Origin: Cerrena zonata
Taxonomy: Eukaryota > Basidiomycota > Agaricomycetes > Polyporales > Cerrenaceae
Reading direction: 5' to 3'
DNA: 53,167 nt
Assembly (NCBI GenBank): GCA_038087015.1
Contig: JASBNA010000126.1
Location: forward strand, 1-53,167
Each line of letters starts with the position of its first letter. The first letter of the stretch is position 1. The notes below the pieces were generated by a model, which saw only the letters and a list, made by a program, of their open reading frames with translations, was not told where the DNA came from and ran no database searches. The position numbers were made by a program, and so were the translations under genes. Shown one piece after another: positions 38,299 to 47,647 of the stretch.

Positions 38299-38880
38299 TT
38301 ATAAACAACTTTTATCTAAAAAATCGTAGTCGAAGTGAATACCATTAATAATTTCTCGTGAACTAATAATGTAGTTAAAGCGAACTTTTTTCTCCCGTTT
38401 ATTAGGTAATTTTGGTAATTTTGATAATTTTTTTGATGTAATTTTAGGTGGGATGGTATGTTTAGGTAAGATCTTGAGTGAGCTGGGTAAATCGTCATCT
38501 AGAGAACTATAAGGTTCATCATCTAAACTCAAGTTACTTTCGTCACTTGAATATTCATCATCATCAATTTCATCATTTGAAATTTGATCGAAAGAATAAT
38601 TTGGTCCATATAACCAAGTTATATCTTCTTCTTTATGCCAATTTATTAGTAACGGATCAACCGATGGTAAATTTCGAATGCTCTTATAAATTCTTCTCCA
38701 GCAAATATTCTCTAATCGTTTACTTATAGTGCTTGGAATGATTAGTGAAATATCGTCATTGGAATTCTTATTATCTTTCCAGCACCGATGAAGTTGATCA
38801 ATCTCAATCTGCCCCGTCATATAGTCTATATTATGCTGGAAAGACTGCTGGCTGGGTATGTATAAGTCATCTTTTATCAT
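38299..38880 (-). CDS. Reg1-like / DUF1752-type protein with PP1-docking motif
   Basis: 193 residues. The N-terminal half holds the fungal GATA-associated (DUF1752-like) pattern: IDQLHRCWKDNK, then RLENICWRRIYKSIRNL. In Reg1 and relatives the RLEN-xWR block precedes regulatory sequence. The middle is acidic and Ser-rich. KVRF at residues 165-168 within REKKVRFNYIISSREI is a good RVxF docking motif for protein phosphatase 1 (Glc7). Small Reg1-like proteins (for example yeast YKR075C) are the closest idea. Function in glucose or nitrogen signalling is inferred. The start is the only N-terminal ATG (MIKDDLYIPSQQ). Confidence 0.65.
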   Translation of the reverse strand: MIKDDLYIPSQQSFQHNIDYMTGQIEIDQLHRCWKDNKNSNDDISLIIPSTISKRLENICWRRIYKSIRNLPSVDPLLINWHKEEDITWLYGPNYSFDQISNDEIDDDEYSSDESNLSLDDEPYSSLDDDLPSSLKILPKHTIPPKITSKKLSKLPKLPNKREKKVRFNYIISSREIINGIHFDYDFLDKSCL

Positions 38881-39525
38881 GTTTAATCAGTAATTGAAAA
38901 ATTGAGTGGATTATTTAATTCCATACCTAGATAATATATATATATATATATATATACACGCTAATATATTTATAGATGCATATGCATAGAGTGCGGGCAT
39001 TCTCCCGGGGACCGCCAGTGCCTCGGGTTTATGGACACCCTTTTAGTAAAGGCGTTCTGATCCGTCGTACTTCGCAGACGTAATTTTCACGTATACGTAA
39101 GTCCCGCTAAACTTGTGGAATGATCATGAAATGAAGTCTAATGATTGATGATTGTATACGTGATTGTATACGTGATTGTTAGTCATGATTGTTGGTGATG
39201 TAGGGACTTGTGGTGGTGATTAAAATTAAGGTGAATGACTAAATAATAGTAATTAATCTTCCCCGTCAAGGCTTCGCAATGCTATTGTGTGAAGGAAATG
39301 CATGTCCAATTGGGTAAGTCCTTTAATGGATACGTTGGAATAGGGTTTAAAGAAAATGAACAACTGAAATTTGATGCCTTGTGAATCACCCAGCCATCCG
39401 TACCGCAGGTCAGGTGACGCGTCACCTGACGCGTCACGTGAATAACAAAAAACAGTTTTTTTTTTTTTTTTCACTTCTTTTTGGTCTTTCCTCTGTTCAT
39501 TTCCACAGTTTTGACCCCACAGACA
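38881..39525. promoter_or_regulatory. Divergent promoter of the Reg1-like and AVT genes
   Basis: This is 645 bp. It includes an (AT)n tract (about 38933-38956), a GC-rich patch with CCCGGGG near 39005, a duplicated GATTGTATACGT unit near 39150-39175, and the MCB/E-box palindrome (39409-39440, separate entry). A poly-T run follows at about 39457-39471. A 73-codon minus-strand frame at 39253-39474 ends LDMHFLHTIALRSLDGED, but it begins in a poly-Lys stretch and matches nothing I know. Confidence 0.5.
39409..39440. promoter_or_regulatory. MCB pair within a 22-bp palindrome plus CACGTG
   Basis: 39409-39430 is a perfect 22-bp palindrome with arms GTCAGGTGACG. Its centre is the MluI box ACGCGT (39417-39422). 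A second ACGCGT lies at 39429-39434, directly followed by the E-box CACGTG (39435-39440). ACGCGT is the MBF (Mbp1/Swi6) site of G1/S genes, and CACGTG is the Cbf1/Pho4 site. It sits about 90 bp before the AVT-type start codon. Motifs are seen directly; use is inferred. Confidence 0.7.
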
Positions 39526-41231
39526 ATGTCGGTGCAGAATGAAAGATCAGAGTCTCCGGACACCATGTCGTACCAGGACCAGATCTCCAATATCAGCAAC
39601 TCCAATATCGACTATAAGACGTTTTCCAAACACTTGCCCAACCAAAATGATAACCTTAAATTACCCGGAGGTGATATAACCAGAGACTTATACCAGCAAC
39701 TAGATTCTCCTCCAATTAGAAGAACACGGAGCTCGTCATTCAGCACGTATCTTAGCCACTCGAGAAGAGAGTCCACTGCTTCGGACATCAACATCCCAGG
39801 AGGATTCAGAAGAGAATTCTTGATTAATAAATCAGTGCAACAGAATCAAAAACCACCGAATTTTTTAACTAATAACTTTATTGAATTTCTAAGCATATAC
39901 GGCCACTTTGCCGGGGAAGATTTTTCCGATGATGAAAATTATGAATTTGAAGAAGTATTCGACGAAGAAAGCCCTCTTTAAGAAACCATAACCAACCACA
40001 ACAAACCCCACCAACGGCATCAACTTTGAAAACCTTCTTTTTGGTTTTCAAAAGTCTTGTTGGCTCAGGAGTGTTATTTCTACCAAGAGCGTTTTTGAAT
40101 GGAGGGTTACTTTTTTCAATAATTACCTTGATTAGTTTTGGGTTTTTAACCTTTTTATGCTATTTAACTTTAATCAAATCAAAAAGAATCCTTGGATTTA
40201 ACTCCTTTGGTGAATTGGGGTTTAACACTTATGGTAAACCTTTGAAAATTTGTATTTTAATTTCGATTCTCATTTCCCAAATTGGCTTTGTTGCTACTTA
40301 TATCTTATTCACCGCTTCAAATATAACTAGTTTTTTATCAAACTTATTCAATTATAATATTAATACTGCAAACGTTGTTTTACTTCAGTGTTTTTTAATG
40401 ATCCCCCTCGTTCTCATAAGAAATTTAACTAAATTATCTTTAACTTCATTAATCAGTTCCATATTCATCTTAATTGGTTTAATCATCATTTTCTATTTCT
40501 CCGGACTACAATTACTTGAAAATGGTTTGGGTCCCAACATTGTTAATTTCAATTCAAAATCCTGGTCAATGCTTATTGGGGTCGCAGTAACCTCATTCGA
40601 AGGTATTGGTCTTATACTACCAATTGAATCTTCAATGGCCAACCCTGAAAAATTCCCCTTTGTATTGCTGATTAGTATGCTCTTCATTACTTCTTTATTC
40701 GTGGCTATTGGTGTCATTGGTTATACTGCATTTGGGGAAAACGTTAAATCAATCATCATTTTAAACTTACCCCAATCAAACTTCTCCGTTCAATCAATTT
40801 TAATTCTTTATTCTCTAGCAGTTTTCTTAACGGCCCCTCTTCAATTATTCCCAGCCATTAAAATAGGTGAATCAATCCTCTTCAATAATTCAAAAACTGA
40901 AAATAATGGTAAACTTTATCATAATTCAGGTAAGTACAATCCAAAAGTTAAATGGTTGAAGAATATCTTTAGATCAATTGTCGTTATACTTATTTGTACC
41001 ATTGCTTACTTGAACTCAAATAACATCGATAAATTTGTCAGTTTGAATGGTTGTTTTGCTTGTATCCCCCTAGTTTACATTTATCCTCCTTTGATTCATC
41101 TAAAAACTTATAAAGTGAAAACCCAAAATGACTTACAAGGTAAGTTCTTCAAAGTATTTGACTACATCCTCATCCTAGTAGGTATCCTAGCAGTGGTTTA
41201 TACCACTTATCAAATTCTATTCAATAACTAA
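39526..41231 (+). CDS. Vacuolar amino-acid exporter, AVT3/AVT4 type, one-base frameshift
   Basis: AAAP-family transporter that exports neutral amino acids from the vacuole. The first frame (ATG 39526, MSVQNERSESPDTMSYQDQI) gives the cytosolic N-terminus with IPGGFRREFL and NNFIEFLSIYGHFAGEDFSD, and stops at 39979-39981. The second frame resumes RNHNQPQQTPPTASTLKTFFLVFKSLVGSG and carries about eleven hydrophobic segments. Adding one T to the TTT run at 39977-39979 would give EESPLLRNHN and one 568-residue protein. Yeast Avt3/Avt4 are about 690-710 residues, with longer N-termini. A missing base is the simplest explanation. I cannot tell AVT3 from AVT4. Confidence 0.85.
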
Positions 41232-41558
41232 ATATTCGCATCATTGATTCCCGTATACCTCTTACCCTTTCTGTGATCTCCGATTCCTTCTTACTTCGTT
41301 GATTCGCTCATTTTGATTCTCATTCTGAATCTCATTGTTCATTTTACTTTCTCTTACATTTCTAGTGCTTTATCAATAACTATGACTAATATCGTTAGAT
41401 AAACGGCTTTCGTTTGTAGATAAACTCGCAAAGCAAAAAAAATCACCTACTGAAAAAAAAAAAATCACCTACTGAAGTAAAAAAAAAGTCTTCTTTAGCC
41501 GTTTTATCTAGAACCCTACATTCATTCTTGTATACCAATAAACTTCTCTCTTGGACAC
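41232..41558. other. Intergenic region upstream of the Zn2Cys6 gene
   Basis: This 327-bp stretch lies between two co-oriented genes. A near-direct repeat AAAAAATCACCTACTGAA occurs twice at about 41435-41475, embedded in poly-A. No TATA box or RNA gene is obvious. Confidence 0.45.
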
Positions 41559-44012
41559 ATGCTGGTACCACACAAGAAGCAGAAGACGTCCATTAGTTCC
41601 ACTTTAAACGAAAATAAGCCAGTAAATGGCCCCGAGGTAAAGTCCGAACCAAGTTTCCCTTTATCATTTCCAATAACTAGTCAACAGATCTCAATTCAGC
41701 AATTAACCAATCAAGACAGTGAACAAGTTAACCAATTGACTAGTGAAAATGAATCCCCACCTCCGAAAACTATAAGAAATCTAAGTTGTCAAAGATGTAG
41801 AGTTCGGAAAGTTAGATGCGATGGTAAACACCCATGTTATTCATGTCAAAAAATCGGTGCTGACTGTGTTAGAATCACTAATGATATGAGAAAGAAAAGA
41901 CCTCCTGCTAACTACGTAACAAGCTTAGAGAAGAAGATCAATAACCTAACTCAATTTTTTGAGAATTTTAAAAAAATCCCTTCGGTGGAAGAAAAATCAA
42001 AGTATTTAGATGAAAATGATATTGAAAGTTTCCTTTCAAAAGAAGATTCTAGTGATAGTTTTAATTTCAAAGTTGACTCATCCTCTAAATCAAATCACTC
42101 TCAGGATCATGTTGCTGATACAAATATTAAACCATTTTATGGCCCAACTAGTGTTTATGATACTGGCTTGGCAGAGAAAAAACCTACATCATTCAATAAA
42201 CGTAAAAGTGAATCTTCTATTAATAATTTGAATAAAGATCCAGATATCCTACATTGTGTTAAATTATTTTTCAAATGGCAATACCCTGATCATAATATGT
42301 TCATATTTCGTGAATCGTTTTTAACCGATTTTTTGGATCCAAAACCGAATAGTCAATATTGTTCAAGAGTTTTGGTTTTAAGTATCTGTGCATTAGGATC
42401 AAGAATGTCCGATAGTGATGCAATCTATAATAGATCCATTCACTTTTATAATGAAGCAAGAAGTTCACTATTATCAAAATTAGATCATCCTTCAATTCCT
42501 TCATTACAAAGTTTCTTATTGTTAGCCTTCTATGATATTTGTAATGGTTCAAACTCCTCCGGTTGGATGTTATCTGGTAATGCAATGAGAATGGGATTTG
42601 ATTTGGGTTTTCAATTAAATCCTCAAGTTTGGTTTTTGAAAGATCAACATCAATCAAATCCTTTAGATATGGCTATTAGAAGCAGAATCTATTGGGGGTC
42701 TTATATGGCAGATCATTTTATTAGTTTGGTTTTAGGAAGACCTTCATTATTAAAAATGTCTGATGCTTCCATCCCGGAAACAAATAATTTACCCGATTTA
42801 GAATGGATAGATGAATTCAGATTTATTGGTCCTAATGAAGCTAGAAACAAAGATGGTTTCAGAAATTCAAATATCTCAGATCCTTTGAAAAGTGTTATAA
42901 ATTTAATAAACATATCTGATAATATATTGAATGATATCTTCACTAAAACCGAAAACGATCACATTGATGAAAATCACAATATCGAAGATTTGAATTTAAC
43001 TTCAAGATTAGAAAAATTAATTAATTATAATTCCCAAATTAGAAGTTGGAAGAAAAACTTACCAAAGGATTTGAATTGGGATCGTGAAAAATTAAAATTT
43101 ATGGGTGATAATCCAACTCTTTCTTGTGTTAAGTATTATTATTATATTTTGGTATTATGTTTAAATAGACCATTTGTGGGTATAAAGAGAGACTTTGAAC
43201 ATAACAAACATTCATCTCCCAGTTATATCTGTAATGAAACTATTGAAGACTTATTAGTGGCTTTAGAGAGATTTAAAAATGTTCATGGTTTAAGAAGAGC
43301 TTCTGTTTTCATTGTTTATTGTTGTATCTTATCAATATCGGTTATTTTGTTAACTAATTCAAGTCCTGACTTGAGTTTACAAAACAAGGAAAGATTAGAA
43401 TTTTTCTTAGATATCTTGAATGGTTGTTCAAGAACTTGGAAATTAGCAGAAAAATCTTATAACTTAATTAGATTAAAATTACAAAATAGTTATGATTCTG
43501 AAGTTAATTTAAATATAAATGGTAAGATCATTAAAAAGAAAGAAAAACCCCCCAAAAAAATCACTAAACCAAGAAAGCCTTCATTATCAAAAGTTAATAA
43601 AGTTAAAAGTCAAATTCAACCTAATATTAATAACCTTACTTTACCAGATCCAATAAGTGATCATAATTTCTTACCTAGTCCATCAAATCCACTTACAAAT
43701 GATCCGAACAGTAATGTATCTACTTCTCCTCTCAATGATCCAACGTCACTAACAAATCAAGATTATAATAGAATATCAAATGAACAAGCATCTGCTTCAA
43801 CAGGTAGCCCGGGCCAGTCTATTGCTAGTAATGGTAGCCAGGTGGATAATAAAGATATTACCGAGACTAATACCGAATTGCTATTTGATGATAATTTAGA
43901 GTTCTTTGGTGGTCCACCGGTGTTGATGACCTCTGATTTATTTAACGAGGATTGGGGATCTTTGTTTCCTGATTATAATTTCAATTCTAAAAAGTTAATT
44001 TTCAAAAATTAA
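41559..44012 (+). CDS. Zn(2)-Cys(6) transcription factor
   Basis: 817-residue fungal binuclear-cluster regulator. The zinc cluster is complete, with Cys at residues 77, 80, 87, 93, 96 and 103 (SCQRCRVRKVRCDGKHPCYSC). A linker and short coiled coil follow (NYVTSLEKKINNLTQFFENF). The fungal-specific middle homology region spans about residues 225-520, with HNMFIFRESFLTDFLDPK, FLLLAFYDICNGSNSSGWML and GNAMRMGFDLGFQL. The C-terminus is Ser/Asn/Pro-rich, then acidic and aromatic (LLFDDNLEFFGGPP), a plausible activation domain. I cannot assign a specific orthologue or target set. Codon 2 is CTG, read as Ser in the CUG-Ser clade. Confidence 0.88.
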   Translation: MLVPHKKQKTSISSTLNENKPVNGPEVKSEPSFPLSFPITSQQISIQQLTNQDSEQVNQLTSENESPPPKTIRNLSCQRCRVRKVRCDGKHPCYSCQKIGADCVRITNDMRKKRPPANYVTSLEKKINNLTQFFENFKKIPSVEEKSKYLDENDIESFLSKEDSSDSFNFKVDSSSKSNHSQDHVADTNIKPFYGPTSVYDTGLAEKKPTSFNKRKSESSINNLNKDPDILHCVKLFFKWQYPDHNMFIFRESFLTDFLDPKPNSQYCSRVLVLSICALGSRMSDSDAIYNRSIHFYNEARSSLLSKLDHPSIPSLQSFLLLAFYDICNGSNSSGWMLSGNAMRMGFDLGFQLNPQVWFLKDQHQSNPLDMAIRSRIYWGSYMADHFISLVLGRPSLLKMSDASIPETNNLPDLEWIDEFRFIGPNEARNKDGFRNSNISDPLKSVINLINISDNILNDIFTKTENDHIDENHNIEDLNLTSRLEKLINYNSQIRSWKKNLPKDLNWDREKLKFMGDNPTLSCVKYYYYILVLCLNRPFVGIKRDFEHNKHSSPSYICNETIEDLLVALERFKNVHGLRRASVFIVYCCILSISVILLTNSSPDLSLQNKERLEFFLDILNGCSRTWKLAEKSYNLIRLKLQNSYDSEVNLNINGKIIKKKEKPPKKITKPRKPSLSKVNKVKSQIQPNINNLTLPDPISDHNFLPSPSNPLTNDPNSNVSTSPLNDPTSLTNQDYNRISNEQASASTGSPGQSIASNGSQVDNKDITETNTELLFDDNLEFFGGPPVLMTSDLFNEDWGSLFPDYNFNSKKLIFKN

Positions 44013-44089
44013 TTCATGTATTTTATTGCTATATAATAAAGAAAAATACTTAATAATGAATATACGCCATATACGCCACGTATGAACGA

Positions 44090-45216
44090 CTAGTCTAAGA
44101 ACTTATCTGCTGAGGGTATACTATAATTTCTGGATTTCATAAGCCAAATAACAAAATTTGGCAAGCGCCAACCCCAAGCAACACCAACACCACCTTTCCT
44201 TGAAAGGGGTACAACCTCAATTGGTGCATGAGATTTAACCGGAGTTATAATGACGTTTTTCTTGAATACATTTTTTTGAATATATTTTTTCAAAACCGGC
44301 AATTGATAAAACAATATATCAACAAGAGTACCGTTACTTTTATCCGAAACATCACCAATAGCAAGAACGTTATTATATTCCTCCAATGCAAGAAACTCAT
44401 TGATTTTCACATAACCTTTTGCATTTTTAAAACGATCAGGAACAAATTCTGCATTTGGGACATGTGCCATTGCAGTAATCACTTCATCAAAAGTTTGGGA
44501 AGTATCGTTGTTGAAAATAACTTTTTGCTTCCCATCGGATAACGTTTCAATACCAGTATAGTAGATGTTAGGAATAATGTTAACATTGAGATTTTCCAAT
44601 TGAAATTTAGCGTCTCTGGATGCTCTTTCCCCCAAATGTTGAAGAACTCCCGAACCACAATAAAGATGAATTTTTTTATCGGGATAAGCAGAAGCAATTT
44701 CACCGGCAGTTTCGGCTCCAGTGGAACCACCGCCAATCACTGCAATGTTTGTAGCGGACTTGATTGATTTGGATAGTCTCAAGACTTCACGAAGAGTATT
44801 TTCGTAACTATCATTTAATTTGAAAGCCGTGTTGCTGGAACGACAGCCACTGGCCAATACCAAATAGTCATAAGATAATAAATCAGTCACATCATCGTTT
44901 GACTTGGATATTTAACGGTTTTCAAATCAAAATCAGCTTCCTTCACCGTAGCATAAATAAATTCAAATTCATTTATCTCAGCATGCTTCCTCAAAGACTT
45001 TTCAACGTCAAAAGTAATTTTCTCATCTAACAAATCAGGCTCGACCAAATATCGAGGTGCAGCAATATTGTAATAACTATGAGTTGAAGCCGATACCAAA
45101 GTTAACTTGATGGGTGTTTTTGCAGCCTCCGCTTCAGCAAAAATTGCCTTAGCAGAATTGATACCGGCATAAGAGCCTCCAACAACAACAAAGTGAGTTA
45201 ATCCAGTCATTCTCAT
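44090..45216 (-). CDS. AIF1: AIF1/FSP1-like FAD oxidoreductase, one-base frameshift
   Basis: Flavoprotein related to yeast Aif1 and human AIFM2/FSP1, NAD(P)H-dependent quinone reductases or cell-death factors. The first frame (start 45216, MRMTGLTHFVVVGGSYAGIN) has the FAD Rossmann motif VVGGSYAGINSAK and stops at 44887. The second frame resumes NDDVTDLLSYDYLVLASGCR, with the NAD(P)H motif IAVIGGGSTGAETAGEIA and the FAD-contacting block NNVLAIGDVSD. Adding one base to the TT at 44905-44906 (AA on the coding strand) gives 375 residues, against 378 in yeast. The ATG two codons in (45208-45210) is an alternative start. A strong inverted repeat lies upstream. Confidence 0.85.
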
Positions 45217-46016
45217 TCAAAAGCAGTATCTACTCAAAAACATTCAATCTTATACTTTCCGCTAGCTCCTTTTATGTATTTATATCGTTTGCAGCCGTAG
45301 CCATAAAATGTTTCGGAAGTTAAAAAAAATAGTTAACTTCCGAAAGCTGTCTTAAAGCCGCACGGGTATACCGTTTTATAAAGATCACCGAACAAAACGG
45401 CCATACTCCAATGCTGTAACTTGAATTTACCCTTCTCGAAGCCAAACTTGAACGAACCTGGCAGCTCCAGTACAGAAACAGATCAAGATACGATTAAAAG
45501 GACTGACTGGCCCAATAGCGAAGCTCAACTCTGCTCCACACGGAGCTCGGAAGTTACCAAGCCATTCCTCCATATATTACACCTTTCAACAGCCAGTTCC
45601 CGGAACCGTCTTGCGAGACGCTTCACTGGTTTCGCTGAAGATTAAAGGTAATCGAATGGTCGCAAAGGGCACGGCTACCGTGTTGTCATTAGATGCAAAA
45701 AAGTGCTTACAGGTCCCTTCGCAGATACCTGCGCAGAACTTTGAGGACCACTTAAAGGAAACATCACTTGAACTCAGTAAGAACACCAAGTCCCAGTCCG
45801 TTATCTCGAGCTTATGTTTGTAGAGGTTTATGTTGAAAGGTTCACTTCTGGTTATACTTTTCTATGAAAGACCGGTCACGTGATGGAATATATAATATCA
45901 ACACCTGCATATAGCCACATACTAGGGAAAAAAAAAGTTGAAAGAAATTCCAAAACATGTTGAAAAGTTTAGGTTGAACGGTCTGACCAACTGAATCATT
46001 ACCAAACAAACTGAAT
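45217..46016. promoter_or_regulatory. Divergent promoter of the AIF1-like gene and DBP5
   Basis: This is 800 bp with three parts. Near AIF1 is a perfect 13-bp inverted repeat (45311-45345, separate entry). The middle (about 45400-45830) is richer in GC and contains an open frame with no early ATG, 45452-45823. Near DBP5 are TCACGTGA (45876-45883), a Cbf1/Pho4-type E-box, and an AT-rich TATA-like stretch (about 45889-45896), with the DBP5 ATG at 46017. Site use is inferred. Confidence 0.55.
45311..45345. repeat. Perfect 13-bp inverted repeat upstream of the AIF1-like gene
   Basis: TTTCGGAAGTTAA (45311-45323) and TTAACTTCCGAAA (45333-45345) are exact reverse complements separated by nine AT-rich bases. 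They lie about 95 bp upstream of the AIF1-like start. Each arm holds CGG/CCG triplets, the contact sequence of Zn2Cys6 dimers. It could be an operator, or in RNA a stable hairpin in a 5' leader. Confidence 0.9.
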
Positions 46017-47507
46017 ATGTCTGCTCCCGAGAAAAGAGTTGATACAGATGCTTCTGAGCTTCTCAAGTCATTATCTATCAACAAAGATGACTCGAAGATA
46101 GAGGATTCTGGATCAAAGAAGGAAGCAAAAGAAGCACCAAAGAAGGAGGAAGTAAAAGAAGAACCAAAGGAAGAACCAAAGGAAGAACCAAAGAAAGAAG
46201 CCAAGGAAGAATCTAAGGAAGACGAGTCAAAGGAAAAAGAAGAAGAATCAAACTTGATTAAATCCTCTTATGAAGTCAAGGTTAAATTAGCTGATTTACA
46301 AGCTGATCCAAACTCTCCTTTATACTCAGTTAACTCTTTCAAAGAGTTAGGATTAAAACCTGAATTATTAGACGGTCTTTACGCCATGAAGTTCAATAGA
46401 CCTTCTAAGATTCAAGAAAAAGCATTACCTTTATTATTATCCAATCCTGCTAGAAATATGATTGGTCAATCTCAATCGGGTACTGGTAAAACCGCTGCCT
46501 TTTCTTTGACTATGTTATCAAGAGTCGATGAAACGATTGATGCAGTTCAAGCAGTTTGTCTTGCTCCAGCAAGAGAATTGGCCAGACAAACTTTGGACGT
46601 TGTTCAAACTATGGGTAAATTTACTAAAATAACAAGTCAATTAATCGTTCCAAATTCGATTGAAAGAGGTGAAAAAGTTACTTCTCAAATCTTAGTTGGT
46701 ACTCCAGGTACTTTATTAGACTTACAAAGGAAAAGAAATGTCGATTTAAGCAAGGTTAAAGTTTTCGTTTTAGATGAAGCGGATAATATGTTAGATGCTC
46801 AAAACTTAGGTGACCAATGTTTAAGAGTTAAAAGAGTATTACCAAAAGATTGTCAATTAGTTTTATTTTCAGCTACTTTCCCAGATAGAGTTCGTGCTTA
46901 TGCTGAAAAATTTGTCCCTAACGCTAATTCTTTAGAATTAAGACAAGAAGAATTAAATGTTGATGGTATTAAACAATTATATATGGATTGTGATTCTGTA
47001 AATCATAAATTCGAAGTTTTATGTGAATTATATAGTTTATTAACTATTGGTTCTTCCATTATTTTTGTTAAAACTAAAGATACAGCTAATAAATTATACG
47101 GTAGAATGAAACAAGAAGGTCATACAGTTAGTGTTTTACATGGTGGTTTGGAAACTACTGCTAGAGATAAATTAATCGATGATTTCCGTGAAGGTAGATC
47201 AAAAGTTTTAATCACCACTAACGTTTTAGCTAGAGGTATTGATATTGCTTCGGTTTCAATGGTTGTGAATTATGATTTACCAGTTGATGAAAATAATAAA
47301 CCAGACCCTTCAACATACTTGCATAGAATTGGTAGAACTGGTAGATTCGGTAGATTAGGTGTTTCAATTTCTTTTGTCCATGATAAAAAATCATACCAAG
47401 ATTTAATGGCAATTAGAAAATACTTTGGTGATATTGAAATGACTAAAGTCCCTACTGATGATTGGGATGAAGTTGAAAAAATTGTTAAGAAAGTTATTAA
47501 GAGTTAA
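46017..47507 (+). CDS. DBP5: DEAD-box mRNA-export helicase Dbp5
   Basis: RNA helicase that remodels mRNPs at the cytoplasmic face of the nuclear pore with Gle1 and Nup159. 496 residues (yeast 482). The N-terminal extension is Lys/Glu-rich with tandem KEEPKEEPKEEP units (about residues 45-62). The core has MKFNRPSKIQEKALP, motif I SQSGTGKTAAF, Ia PARELARQ, II LDEADNML, III FSATFPD and VI HRIGRTGRFGR. The C-terminal domain keeps the Dbp5-type ending DDWDEVEKIVKKVIK. Length and motif set separate it from other DEAD-box proteins. Confidence 0.95.
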   Translation: MSAPEKRVDTDASELLKSLSINKDDSKIEDSGSKKEAKEAPKKEEVKEEPKEEPKEEPKKEAKEESKEDESKEKEEESNLIKSSYEVKVKLADLQADPNSPLYSVNSFKELGLKPELLDGLYAMKFNRPSKIQEKALPLLLSNPARNMIGQSQSGTGKTAAFSLTMLSRVDETIDAVQAVCLAPARELARQTLDVVQTMGKFTKITSQLIVPNSIERGEKVTSQILVGTPGTLLDLQRKRNVDLSKVKVFVLDEADNMLDAQNLGDQCLRVKRVLPKDCQLVLFSATFPDRVRAYAEKFVPNANSLELRQEELNVDGIKQLYMDCDSVNHKFEVLCELYSLLTIGSSIIFVKTKDTANKLYGRMKQEGHTVSVLHGGLETTARDKLIDDFREGRSKVLITTNVLARGIDIASVSMVVNYDLPVDENNKPDPSTYLHRIGRTGRFGRLGVSISFVHDKKSYQDLMAIRKYFGDIEMTKVPTDDWDEVEKIVKKVIKS

Positions 47508-47647
47508 ATCTAATTTTTTTTCTTTCAACCTTTCCAATATTTGTATAATTGTATAGTTAATATATTTACATTTTAGTTCTATAATATGAATCTAATTACA
47601 ATAAAATTTTATTAAGTGAAGTCTATATACAGTGGAAAAAAGTTTGA

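Noticed and set aside
39253..39474. 73-codon minus-strand ORF with a protein-like end
   Set aside because: It begins in poly-Lys from a poly-T tract, crosses the MCB palindrome, has no splice signals, and no family is recognised.
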